From: Myxococcus stipitatus
Lineage (GTDB): Bacteria > Myxococcota > Myxococcia > Myxococcales > Myxococcaceae
Assembly (NCBI RefSeq): GCF_021412625.1
Contig: NZ_JAKCFI010000003.1
Location: forward strand, 372,001 to 436,000
DNA: 64,000 nucleotides
Reading direction: 5' to 3'
Shown here piece after piece: positions 37,189-46,605 of this stretch (position 1 is the stretch's first letter; each line of letters starts with the position of its first letter). The translations under genes were made by a program, and so were the position numbers. The notes under the pieces were generated by a model. That model saw only the letters and a list, made by a program, of their open reading frames with translations, ran no database searches and had not been told where the DNA came from.

Positions 37189-40100
37189 GACGGGTTCCCT
37201 TCCTTCCGGTTCCGGGCGGCGCGCTCGAGGGCGCGCCTGGCGCGTTTGTGGGCGCGCCAGGCGGCCTTGCGCAGCTCCACGGAGTGAGACTTGTCGAAGG
37301 CGGCCGCGTGCAGCAGCTTCGCCGCCTCGTCCGTGCCCAGCCGGCCCATGGCGGCCCACAGCTCCTGCCGCGCCTCCGGCTTCACGCTGTCCGCCGCGTC
37401 CTTCAGCGGGGCGAGCCGGGCGGTGGCCAGCAGGTGCGGCGTGGCGAGGCGACGGCCCTCGGAGGTGGTGAGCGCGGAGGCGGGCACCTTCGCCGCCGTG
37501 GGCCCCGGGGCCACCGGGTCGAAGGGCTTCTGCTCCAGCGCCCAGGTGGCCGCCTGCTCGGGGGCGAGCCGCGACAGCGTGTCCGCCACCGCCGCGCGCA
37601 CCCAGGCGTCCACGTCACCCAGCGCGCCGCGCAGGGCCCGCACCGCGGCGGCGCGCTCGGCGTCCCGCGCCAGCGCGGCGACGGGGGCCTGGCCGACGAA
37701 CGTCACCGTGCCGCCCGTCGTCCCCAGCCTGCCCAGGGCGCGCGCCGCCTCGTGGCGCACGGGCGCGGGGGCCACCGCCCCACCGCCCTCGAGGATGGCG
37801 CGCGCCGAGTCCGCCAGGCCCTCCGCGCCCAGGCGCGAGCCGGCCCACAAGAGCCGCTCCCACGCGGTGGCGAGCGGGGCGCGCTTGTGCGCGGGCGTCG
37901 ACGCCCACTCGCTGGCGGTGCGGCGCTCGGCCGTCACCAGCGCGCGGGACACGGCGGCCACGTCCACCTTGCCCGGCTCGCGCGGCTCACCGGTCCACGT
38001 GCCCACCAGCAGCGCCGCCTCCTCGCGGGCCTCCGGCTTGTCGTGGCCCAGCAGCGCGACGACCTCCGGCACGGGCAGGGCGCCGCGGCGCGCGAGGCCC
38101 CGGCGCAGGCGCAGCCGCAGCTCCACGTTGGCGAGCGTGGCCAGCCGGGGCACCAGCAGCGCCGGGTCGCCCTCGTTGGCGAGGTAGGTCGCGGCCGGCT
38201 CGGAGATGTCCGCGTAGGTGCTGGCCACGGCCAGGAACTCCACCCGCGTGCGCTCCTTGGGGAACAGCGCGTCCAGGGCCTTGCGGGCTTCCTGCCTCAG
38301 CTCGTCGTCATCGTCGTCGAGCGTGGCGGCCAGCGCGGCCTCGGCCTCCGGGTCCTTCAGCTTGCCCAGCTCCCGGGCGACGGTCAGCCGGACGTCGGAG
38401 TCGGTGCCCGTGTCGGTGAGCAGGGCCTCCAGCTTCACGCGCGCGCGCTCGCCGCCCATGGCGCGCAGGCCCTTCACGCCCGCTTCCTGCAGCTCGGAGG
38501 TGGCGCCCTCCACGGCGGCGGCCTCCACCTTCTCCTCCACCCGGCGGCGGTCCTCGCCCTCGGGCAGCTTCGGGGCCAGCCGGCCCAGGCCCTCGATGGC
38601 GGCCCACACCATGGACGGCTCGGTGGGGGCCTCCGGCGTGCCGCCCGCGGCCACCGTCTCCAGCTCCGACAGGGCGCGCGCGTCGCCCAGCGTGCCCAGC
38701 GCGCGCAGCGCCCGCTCGCGCTGGCCGTCCTCGCCCGCGCGGGCGTACAGCAGCAGGGGCCGCAGCGCGCTGACGCCGCCCTTGACGGCCACGCCCTCGG
38801 CGGCCGGCAGCATCAATTCGCGGGCGCCGCCGCGCAGCACCTCCTCCAGCGGGGCCACCGGGGCGCCGTGCTCGACGACGCGCCGGGAGTACAGCTCCAC
38901 CGCCTCCGCGCGCACCGCCGCGTCGCGGTCCGAGAACAGGCCCACCAGCAGCTCGGACTGGCCCGCCTCGGCGCCGTGCTCCAGCTCCTTCAGGGCGGCC
39001 AGCCGCACCGCCACGTCCTGGGCCTTCACCGCCGCGCGCAGGAATCGCACGGCCAGGGCCGCGTCGCGCTTCTTCACGTCCTCGCCGGCGATGACCACTG
39101 CGGCGGCGACGCAGGCCACGCGCACCGCGCCGGTGTCGTCCTCGTGGCAGCGGCGCGACAGCACGTCGAGCGCCTCCGCGCGGCGCGTGCGGCCCAGGGC
39201 GCCCACCAGCTTCTGGCGCTCGTGGGGGTCCGTGGCGGCCCCCAGGCGCGCGCCCAGGGCGGCCACGGCGGCGGGGGTGGCCAGGCGCGCCAGTCCCTCC
39301 ATGGCGCGCTTCTGGATGGCGGACGTCTCCGAGCGCAGGAAGCTGGCCAGCACCTCCACCGCGCGGTCGTCCCCGCGCCACGACAGCAGCTCCGCGGCGC
39401 GCAGGCGCAGGTCCTCGTGCTCGCTGGCCATGGCCCGGCCCAGCGCCTCCGTGACGCGCGAGTCGTTGGCGCCCGCCAGCCGCTCGATGACGCCCACGCG
39501 CAGGTCGGCGTGCTCGCTGCCCAGCGCGGCCAGCAGCGGCTCCAGGCTGCCGGCCGGGCTGAGCTTCTCCAGGAGCTCGAAGGCGTAGTGGCGCACGTCC
39601 GGCAGCGGCGAGTTGAGCGCGGCGGCGATGCGCGGCCGGGCCGCGTCCTTGCGCGTGGCCAGCTCGTCCAGCGCGGCGCGGGCGACGTCCGGCGCCAGCG
39701 AGGCGAGCGCCAGCGCCAGCGGCTCGTCGCTGCCGGCGGGGAACAGTTCCTTGAGTCCGGCCAGCGCCGCCTTGCGCACCAGCTGGTGCGGGTCCTCCAG
39801 GGCGCGCAGCAGCGCGGCCACGGCGGCGGGCGTGCCGGCGTAGCCCTCCTGGGTGAGCTTCACCACGCGGTCCACGGCGTCGCGGCGCACGCGGTGGCCC
39901 TCGTCGTCACCGGCGGACACCTGCCGCAGCAGGCCCACGTACGCGCCGAACGCCAGCCGGCGCAGGTGCTGCCGCTCCGCCTGGACGGAGGCGTCCAGGG
40001 AGGGCTCGGCCGCGCCCGGCTTCACCGCGGAGAAGATGCGGCGCAGCCAGCTCTTCGCGGGGGTGGCCTGCACGGGCGAGGCGCCGGGCGCCGTCTCCGG

Positions 40101-43100
40101 CTTCCACGGGGCGTCCAGCGTGCTCGGGCGGGCGACCTTCCTCGCCTCGCGGAAGTAGTCGAGCGGCTTGTTGCGCAACAGCAGCACCTGGGCCGCCGCG
40201 TAGCGCTGCTCGGGCTGGTCGCTGGAGAGGGCCTCCGCGAGCCCCACCATGCGTCTGGCGCGGTCCTCCTCGGCGGGCCACTCCTTCATGTCGCCGGCCT
40301 TCTCCGGCCGGGGCGGCAGCAGGCCCTCGACCAGGTTGGCGCGGTACGCGTCCGGCTCCGTGCGCAGCTCCAGCGCGCGGGCCGCCGCGTAGCGCACCTC
40401 CGGCCTGCCGCTGGACAGCGCGCTGGTGAGCAGGTCGGGCGGCTCGCCGCGACGGTTGGCGCGCAGGTCGCGGGCCAGGACGATGGAGAACACCATCTCC
40501 TGCACCTCGCGCGCGGCGTCCTCCAGGCCGTGCAGCAGGCCGCCGTCGCCCGCGGAGCCCAGGGCCGCGAAGGAGAGGATGGCGCCCAGGCGGATGGGCA
40601 GGTGCTCGTGGCGCAGGTTCCCGGTGAGCACCGGCAGCGCGCGCGCGTCACCCAGGCGGGACAGGCCGTCCGCGCCCCACGAGCGCACCGCCACGTTGGC
40701 GTGGCCGAGCGCGTCCAGCAGGTAGCCCTCGTCGCCCCGGCGGCAGGCGGTGGCCAGGCCCCGCGCGCCCTGCTCCTGCAAATCCCCCAGCTCGCTGGGC
40801 AGCAGCACCGTGGCGAAGAACGACAGCAGCCGGCGCGAGCCCAGCGTGGCCAGCGCGCGCGCGGCGCGGATGCGCAGGGGGATGAGGAAGCCGGGGGCGT
40901 ACAGCCGCTCCAGGTCCTTGTCCGTGATGAGCCCGCGCATCGGCTCGATGATGTCCTCGGCGCCGCGCGGGGCGAGCAGCTCCGCGGCGCGCACGCGCAC
41001 CGGCAGCGCGCCCGCGGCGATGCCGGCGAGCAGCGGCCCGTTCTCCCCGGGCACCAGCTTGTCCAGCGCCTCCAGCGCGGCGACGGCGACGTCCACCTCC
41101 TCGTCCTGCACGCGCTTGAGCAGCGGCGAGCGCACGGCGTCCGCCGGCGCGTCCACCGCGCCCTTGGCGCCCTTGACCCTCAGCGCCGCGTGCGTGGAGG
41201 CCAGGGCCGCCAGGTGGGGCTCCGGCTTCTCCTTGCCCGCCTGCTTCACCCACGCCTCGTAGGCGGCGGTGGCCACGCCCGCGTCGCGGTCCTCCACGGC
41301 CTTCTTCAGCCGCTCGTGGGCCCAGCCCTCGTCGCCGCGCTGGGAGAGCACCTCCACCGCGCGCCCGCGCAGGTCCGGGAAGCGGCCGGCCAGGGCGCGG
41401 TCCAGCGCCTTCTCCGGGGCCTTCTCGTTCCACGCCCACAGCGTGCGGAACGCCTCGCCGCGCACCTTGGCGGACTCGTCCTCCAGCGCGTCGCCCAGCA
41501 GCGGCTCCGCGCCCTGCGCCGCCGCGCCCAGCTTCACCAGCCGGTCCAGGCCGCGCACGCGGATGTCCTCGTGGCCGGAGCGCAGGGCCGCCTCGGCGGA
41601 GGACAGGGGCGCGTCCACGTCCAGCGCCACCACCGCGTCCAGGGCGGTGGCGCGCACGTCGCCGTCCGCGTCGTCCAGCATCCACACCAGCCGCTCGCGG
41701 GCGCGCGCGTCCTGGAGCGCCTGGAGCGAGGCGGCGGCCTGCCGGCGGATGGCGGCCTCCGGTTCGCGGGACAGCTGCAGCAGCGCGCCCAGGGCCCGGG
41801 CGTCACCCAGCTGCGCCAGGCCTCGCGCGCCCCGGACGGCCGTGTCAGGCGTGCGGCAGGCCATGGCGGCCAGCAGCGGCTCCAGGTCCGCCTCCGTCAG
41901 CGCGGCGCCCACGGCGCCCTGCGCGGGCAGGGCCTCGCGCGCGGCGCGAAGCTCGTCGTCCGTGAGGGCGGAGGTCGTCTGGCCCTGGCGGGCGCGGGTG
42001 GCCACCCGGCGGGCCACGTCCTTGGCGGCGCGGGCGAAGTCCTCGTCGCGCGACTCCAACAGGTGCGCCAGCGCGCGGCGCTCCATCACGCGGATGGTGA
42101 AGGCCACGCCGCGCACGTCCGCGTCGGCGTCGTCCAGGGCGCGCGCCACGAGCGGCTGCACCTGCGGGTGGCCCAGCTGGCCCGCCCAGGCCAGGCGCAC
42201 CAGCACCTCCGCGCGCAGCCGCGCCTGCCCGCGCTCGAAGGCGGTGCGCAGGGGCTCCGTGTCCCCGGCCGGCGACACGGCGACGAGGGCGTCCAGCGCG
42301 GCCAGCCCCACGGCGGCCTCGGTCTCCCCCAGCTTGCTGGCGATGAGGCCGGGCACCAGCGGCGACGCGCCGCCCAGCTTCCCCAGCTTGCGCACGCCCG
42401 CCACGCGCATGTCCACGAAGCGCGACTCGAGCGCGGCGCGGGGCGCGGCCAGCGGGGACTCCGTCTCCAGCGTCTCCAGCGCCTTGAGGGCCTCGGCGCG
42501 CACCTGCGGGTGGTCGTCGTCCAGCCGCTCGCGCAGCTTCGCCCGAGCCCCCACACGACCCTTCAGGCCCAGCTCGCGCGCGGCCTGCCGGCGGACCTCC
42601 GCCTCCTTGTCCGTGGACAGCACCTGGAGGAGGAACTCCAAGGCCTCCGGCTCCTCCAGCACCACCGCCTCGCGCACCACCGTCTCGCGGCGGGCGCGGT
42701 TGCCCTTGAGCGCCTCCGTGAACTGGTCGAAGGCGTGCTGCGAGGTGTCCTGGTCGTCCCCGGGCTTGCCGTCCAGCGCCAGGCCGAAGCGGAAGACGCG
42801 CCGGTCCTCGCCCGCGGTGACGACGAAGCCCTGGGTCGTGCGCGCCTGCCGGGGGTTGGCCGGCGGCATGAAGGCGAGCGCGTTGACCGGCTTGCCGCCG
42901 CAGTCCAGCGTGCGCGGCTTGCGGCGCTCGTCCAGCCGCCACACCTTCACCTTGCCGTCGCCGCCGGCGGACCAGACGCGGTCCGCGGGCTCCTCGTCGC
43001 CCTGCGCCTCGGGCGTGGGCGGGAAGAACAGGGCCAGCACGGAGCCCGCGTGGCCGGAGTCCTTGTCGCCGCGCGTCTCGAACTCCACCGCTCCCACGAG

Positions 43101-43712
43101 GTACCAGACGCGCAGCTTGCCGTCGTCGCCCGCGGAGACCAGACGCCCGTCGCGCGGGGTGAAGGCGAGCGCGCGCACCGCGCCCTCGTGGCCCGCCATG
43201 TCGCGGCGCGCACCGGACGCCAGCGTGAAGGAGCGCACCACGCCGTCGTCGCCGGCCGTGGCCGCGTAGGTGTTCGTCGGGTCGACGGCCACCGCGCGCA
43301 GCGGCTGGGTGCTGGCCTTGAAGTCGTGGACCTTGCCCGCGGACTCCCACTCCCACGCGCGCAGCGCGCCGTCGGCGCCCGCGCTGTAGAGCCGCTTGCC
43401 GTCCGGCGCGTTGGTGAGCGCGGTGACGCCCCCCGCGTGCGCGTCCTCCACCTGCGCCTGCACCTTGCCGTCGGAGAGGGCGCCGAAGGTCAACGTGCCG
43501 TTGGCGCCCGCGGCGGCGAAGCGCTCGCCGGACAGGGCCAAAGCGTGGACGGCGGAGGGCAGCTCGGTGGTCCACAGCACCTTGTTGGTGCCGGGCTCGT
43601 ACGCGGTGACGCGGCTTGGGGCGGACGCGCGCGCGCCGGCGACCAGCAGCACCCGGGCATTGGCGGCGACGGCTCGGAGCTTCTCGACGTTGCCGATGGC
43701 GAGGACGGACAT
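37185..43712 (-). CDS. Giant WD40 plus HEAT-repeat scaffold protein
   Basis: The protein has 2175 residues. The first 330 form a WD40-type beta-propeller, with units such as GHEGAVRALAFTPRDGRLVSA and SAGGDGKVKVWRL. From about residue 360 to the end there is a nearly unbroken series of HEAT/PBS-lyase-like repeats of 30-40 residues (for example DDHPQVRAEALKALETL, and DADADVRGVAFTIRV). No enzyme motif or membrane segment is seen. It should be a cytosolic scaffold. A clear ribosome site (AAGGAG) precedes the ATG at 43712; upstream in-frame codons are Arg/Pro-rich and were not used. It is second in an operon with a helical-repeat protein before it and a SWIM-WGR protein after it. Confidence 0.88.
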   Translation of the reverse strand: MSVLAIGNVEKLRAVAANARVLLVAGARASAPSRVTAYEPGTNKVLWTTELPSAVHALALSGERFAAAGANGTLTFGALSDGKVQAQVEDAHAGGVTALTNAPDGKRLYSAGADGALRAWEWESAGKVHDFKASTQPLRAVAVDPTNTYAATAGDDGVVRSFTLASGARRDMAGHEGAVRALAFTPRDGRLVSAGDDGKLRVWYLVGAVEFETRGDKDSGHAGSVLALFFPPTPEAQGDEEPADRVWSAGGDGKVKVWRLDERRKPRTLDCGGKPVNALAFMPPANPRQARTTQGFVVTAGEDRRVFRFGLALDGKPGDDQDTSQHAFDQFTEALKGNRARRETVVREAVVLEEPEALEFLLQVLSTDKEAEVRRQAARELGLKGRVGARAKLRERLDDDHPQVRAEALKALETLETESPLAAPRAALESRFVDMRVAGVRKLGKLGGASPLVPGLIASKLGETEAAVGLAALDALVAVSPAGDTEPLRTAFERGQARLRAEVLVRLAWAGQLGHPQVQPLVARALDDADADVRGVAFTIRVMERRALAHLLESRDEDFARAAKDVARRVATRARQGQTTSALTDDELRAAREALPAQGAVGAALTEADLEPLLAAMACRTPDTAVRGARGLAQLGDARALGALLQLSREPEAAIRRQAAASLQALQDARARERLVWMLDDADGDVRATALDAVVALDVDAPLSSAEAALRSGHEDIRVRGLDRLVKLGAAAQGAEPLLGDALEDESAKVRGEAFRTLWAWNEKAPEKALDRALAGRFPDLRGRAVEVLSQRGDEGWAHERLKKAVEDRDAGVATAAYEAWVKQAGKEKPEPHLAALASTHAALRVKGAKGAVDAPADAVRSPLLKRVQDEEVDVAVAALEALDKLVPGENGPLLAGIAAGALPVRVRAAELLAPRGAEDIIEPMRGLITDKDLERLYAPGFLIPLRIRAARALATLGSRRLLSFFATVLLPSELGDLQEQGARGLATACRRGDEGYLLDALGHANVAVRSWGADGLSRLGDARALPVLTGNLRHEHLPIRLGAILSFAALGSAGDGGLLHGLEDAAREVQEMVFSIVLARDLRANRRGEPPDLLTSALSSGRPEVRYAAARALELRTEPDAYRANLVEGLLPPRPEKAGDMKEWPAEEDRARRMVGLAEALSSDQPEQRYAAAQVLLLRNKPLDYFREARKVARPSTLDAPWKPETAPGASPVQATPAKSWLRRIFSAVKPGAAEPSLDASVQAERQHLRRLAFGAYVGLLRQVSAGDDEGHRVRRDAVDRVVKLTQEGYAGTPAAVAALLRALEDPHQLVRKAALAGLKELFPAGSDEPLALALASLAPDVARAALDELATRKDAARPRIAAALNSPLPDVRHYAFELLEKLSPAGSLEPLLAALGSEHADLRVGVIERLAGANDSRVTEALGRAMASEHEDLRLRAAELLSWRGDDRAVEVLASFLRSETSAIQKRAMEGLARLATPAAVAALGARLGAATDPHERQKLVGALGRTRRAEALDVLSRRCHEDDTGAVRVACVAAAVVIAGEDVKKRDAALAVRFLRAAVKAQDVAVRLAALKELEHGAEAGQSELLVGLFSDRDAAVRAEAVELYSRRVVEHGAPVAPLEEVLRGGARELMLPAAEGVAVKGGVSALRPLLLYARAGEDGQRERALRALGTLGDARALSELETVAAGGTPEAPTEPSMVWAAIEGLGRLAPKLPEGEDRRRVEEKVEAAAVEGATSELQEAGVKGLRAMGGERARVKLEALLTDTGTDSDVRLTVARELGKLKDPEAEAALAATLDDDDDELRQEARKALDALFPKERTRVEFLAVASTYADISEPAATYLANEGDPALLVPRLATLANVELRLRLRRGLARRGALPVPEVVALLGHDKPEAREEAALLVGTWTGEPREPGKVDVAAVSRALVTAERRTASEWASTPAHKRAPLATAWERLLWAGSRLGAEGLADSARAILEGGGAVAPAPVRHEAARALGRLGTTGGTVTFVGQAPVAALARDAERAAAVRALRGALGDVDAWVRAAVADTLSRLAPEQAATWALEQKPFDPVAPGPTAAKVPASALTTSEGRRLATPHLLATARLAPLKDAADSVKPEARQELWAAMGRLGTDEAAKLLHAAAFDKSHSVELRKAAWRAHKRARRALERAARNRKEGNPS

Positions 43713-43786
43713 GATGCTCCTTGGGCCACCCGTCTTAGCACCGCGAGCGGTGCGACAGGCGGCGGAATCCATGTATCGCGACGTGT

Positions 43787-46528
43787 CTACAGGCCGCCGA
43801 GCCGCGCGTCCGGATGCGCGGTGCGCAGCTGGACCAGGGAGGCGAGGCAGCTCTGCCACTCTCCCTTCGCCAGCGAGCCCGTGAACTCACCCAACACCGG
43901 CGCGACGACGCGGGCGAAGGACTCGTCCTCCAGCCCCAGGTCGCGCACCAGCTCGATGACGCGGCGCTTGGCCTCGCTCGCGGACAGGCGCTTGCGCACC
44001 TCGCCCTCGCGGGCCTCCTTGGCGCGGCCCGGCGGCAGGCCGAAGAGCATGCGCCGCAGGAAGTCGCGCAGCGCCTCCACGTCCGGGAAGCGCTCGCCGC
44101 CGCCCACGGCGGGGGCCTGCTTCGCGTTCGACGGCTTCCAGTCCTCCGGCAGGTGCGTGGGGCGGTGCTTCTCCCAGAGCAGGCGCACGGCGAACAGGCC
44201 CACCTCGCGGTCCGCGCTCTGCATCAGCCACGCGAGCCGTTCGGCGCCGCCCAGCCGCGCGTAGTGCCGGCGGATGAGCTCCACCGCCACCTCGCGCGTG
44301 CTGCGCTTGGTGCTCTCCGTCAGGGAGAACACCTTCACCGGGTCCAGCTCCTCCACGTGCAGCACGTGCCGGGCGTCCGCGCCGTCCTCGCCCGCGCGCA
44401 GGAGCGCGTCGTAGGCCAGGTTGCGGACCTCCTTCGCCTCCGCCTCCGCCAGCTCGTACACGCGCGTGTGCCAACCCCAGGCGCGCAGCTCCGCCCGGGT
44501 GATGGCCAGCGCGAAGCGGCGCACGTCGTCGCGCGCGTCGAACAGCGCGGGCCACAGCTTCTCCGGCGTGTACGCCTTGCGCGGGGCGCGCGGCTTGAGC
44601 TCGTAGGACTTCGACTCCGGTTGCTCCGGGCCGATGACCGGATGGTGGCAGCGCAGGTACGCCTGGGCGAAGGCGCGCACCGGGACGGGCTGCTTCGCGC
44701 CCAGGGCCAGCTCGAACAGGCGCTCCAGGCCCGCCGCCGCGTCACCCGTGTCGCTGAAGTCCGCGGGGGCCACGTTCTCCAGCAGGTAGCGGTGGGCGAA
44801 GCCGTGCAGCGTGGGGTCCGCGCGCCGCGCCAGGGCGAGCAGCCAGGGCACGGTGAGCTGGCGCGCGGAGAACAGCTTGCGGTTGCCCAGCAGCATCAGC
44901 GCCACCGCGCGGTGCTTCGCGCTGAACACCGCGCCCTTCACCTTCTCCACGTCCAGGCCCGGCAGGCTGTCCGCGCGCGACAGCCACCCCGTCACGATCT
45001 GACCGATGCGCGGGTGCGCCGCCTTGTCCAGCATCCACTCCGGCCCGATGGCCGCCGCCGGGTACTGGCCCAGCGCCTTGAGGGCGATGCCCTCCACCGG
45101 GTAGGGCCGCTTCGCCAGCCGCGGGTCCTCCAGCAGCTCCTTCCAGAAGGACGCGGGCAGCTCCGTGGCGGCGTACTTGGACGCGACGAAGCGCTTGGCC
45201 CAGTCCAGCTGGGCGCTGGCGCCCAGGTACATGTCCCGCAGGAACGACCCCGGCAGCTCCGCGCGGTCGAACGACTGCTCCAGCGACCTCGCCGCGAAGG
45301 CGGCCGTGGCCTGGATGCCCAGCAGCCGCCCCAGCAGCGGCAGGCCCAGCTCGCGCGGGTTGCGCTTCTCCAGCATGGCGGCCGCGAAGGCGCGCACGTC
45401 GGTGGCGACCCCCTCCGCCAGCTCCGCCAGCCGTTCGGAGTCCAGGTCCTGCGCGTGGGCGCGGGCGTACTCGATGGCGTAGGCGCGCGCCTTGTCGCTG
45501 GGGGACGCGAGCAGCGCCAGCACCGCGTCGTGCAGCCCCAGCTCCCGCAGCTTGCCCTGGTGGAACTCGGGAGAGCCCTGCAGCGTCTCCACCATGAAGT
45601 CGTGGGCGCTCTCCAGCGGCCGGCGGGCGATGCGGTTGAGCCACGCGGGCGTCACCTTGCGCAGCACCTCCGGGAAGTCCTTGCGCAGGCCCTGGATGGC
45701 GAAGCGCGCGGCCTCGTCCGACCGGCACGTGTCGAGCAGCCGCATCAGCGCGTCCGGCGAGCGCTTCCACGCGTCCGGGAAGGCGCGGTGCTTCACCAGG
45801 TCCTTGGGCACGCTCCCGAAGTGGAAGGTGGTGGCCCCGTACTGGTTGGAGCCGTGCGCCCAGATGTGGTTGGCCACCCAGACGCCGTACCATTCGGTGT
45901 TCAGCTCGTAGTGGCGCAGCACCTCCACGGCGAACTGCGGGTACACCTCCGGGACGGCCGCGCCCAGGTGCCGCAGGAAGCGCCACGCGCGCCGGCGCAG
46001 ATATGTGAGCGTGCCGCCGGAGACCTCGTGCCGGGACGAGTGCCGGCGCGCCACGTCGAAGCGCCAGGCGAGCACGCCGAACATCTCCGCGTCGAGCCGG
46101 GCCTCCGCCAGCTTGTAGATGCGCTTGAGGCCGCCCCACAGGCCGAACCGCAGGTCCGCGGTGCTCGCCAGCGCCATCAGCGCCGCGCGCGCGCTGTCCG
46201 TGTTCTTCTCGTACAGGGCCACCAGCAGGTCCGCCAACGCCAGCCGCTCCGGCCGGGGGACGTCCTTCTGGGCCAGGAAGCGCTGCCACGCCTCCGTGGA
46301 CGCCTCGCGCCGTCCCGCCGAGTCGTAGCGCGCCTGGGCCCGCGTCAGCGCGTACAGCAGCTTGTCGAAGCCGAAGGCGTCCTTCGGAAGCGGCTTCGTC
46401 TCCGCGTCGGGCGCCACATCGGGCGCGCTCAGGAGGGCGCGGATGGCATCGACGAGGTCCGGGGACTCCGCCTGGGCCAGCCGCTCGAGGTCCGCCGCGG
46501 TCAACGCATCGCTCGTGGACGTGGACAT
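43787..46528 (-). CDS. Large helical-repeat (HEAT-like) protein
   Basis: This 913-residue protein has no signal peptide or membrane segment. It is almost wholly alpha-helical by composition and contains HEAT-like helix pairs, for example DDVRRFALAITRAELRAWGW, STREVAVELIRRHYARLG and DREVGLFAVRLLWEKH. I cannot assign a named family. It is the first gene of the operon, 74 bp before the WD40-HEAT gene and on the same strand. Together the three proteins look like a cytosolic multi-protein assembly with one nucleic-acid-binding member. Confidence 0.75.
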   Translation of the reverse strand: MSTSTSDALTAADLERLAQAESPDLVDAIRALLSAPDVAPDAETKPLPKDAFGFDKLLYALTRAQARYDSAGRREASTEAWQRFLAQKDVPRPERLALADLLVALYEKNTDSARAALMALASTADLRFGLWGGLKRIYKLAEARLDAEMFGVLAWRFDVARRHSSRHEVSGGTLTYLRRRAWRFLRHLGAAVPEVYPQFAVEVLRHYELNTEWYGVWVANHIWAHGSNQYGATTFHFGSVPKDLVKHRAFPDAWKRSPDALMRLLDTCRSDEAARFAIQGLRKDFPEVLRKVTPAWLNRIARRPLESAHDFMVETLQGSPEFHQGKLRELGLHDAVLALLASPSDKARAYAIEYARAHAQDLDSERLAELAEGVATDVRAFAAAMLEKRNPRELGLPLLGRLLGIQATAAFAARSLEQSFDRAELPGSFLRDMYLGASAQLDWAKRFVASKYAATELPASFWKELLEDPRLAKRPYPVEGIALKALGQYPAAAIGPEWMLDKAAHPRIGQIVTGWLSRADSLPGLDVEKVKGAVFSAKHRAVALMLLGNRKLFSARQLTVPWLLALARRADPTLHGFAHRYLLENVAPADFSDTGDAAAGLERLFELALGAKQPVPVRAFAQAYLRCHHPVIGPEQPESKSYELKPRAPRKAYTPEKLWPALFDARDDVRRFALAITRAELRAWGWHTRVYELAEAEAKEVRNLAYDALLRAGEDGADARHVLHVEELDPVKVFSLTESTKRSTREVAVELIRRHYARLGGAERLAWLMQSADREVGLFAVRLLWEKHRPTHLPEDWKPSNAKQAPAVGGGERFPDVEALRDFLRRMLFGLPPGRAKEAREGEVRKRLSASEAKRRVIELVRDLGLEDESFARVVAPVLGEFTGSLAKGEWQSCLASLVQLRTAHPDARLGGL

Positions 46529-46588
46529 GAGGCCTGGTGACTTAGCACAAGCCTCCCCACCGGACAGCCGGTGAAACTCCGGTCATTT

Positions 46589-46603
46589 CCACGAGTCCCG
46601 TGG
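46589..46603 (-). terminator. Short hairpin right after the scramblase-like gene
   Basis: CCACG and CGTGG pair around a five-base loop, starting within three bases of the stop at 46606. It is weak but well placed, in the 77-bp gap before the helical-repeat operon. Confidence 0.35.
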
Positions 46604-46605
46604 AT

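Noticed and set aside
37185..43712. Repetitive DNA suggestive of a CRISPR or satellite array.
   Set aside because: The periodicity comes from protein-level HEAT repeats of varying length; there are no identical DNA repeats with unique spacers.
37248..44264. A 2338-codon open frame opposite the WD40-HEAT and helical-repeat genes.
   Set aside because: Its product is a Gln/Arg/His/Gly-rich low-complexity chain, typical of the antisense frame of GC-rich coding DNA; the minus-strand frames have clear repeat domains and ribosome sites.
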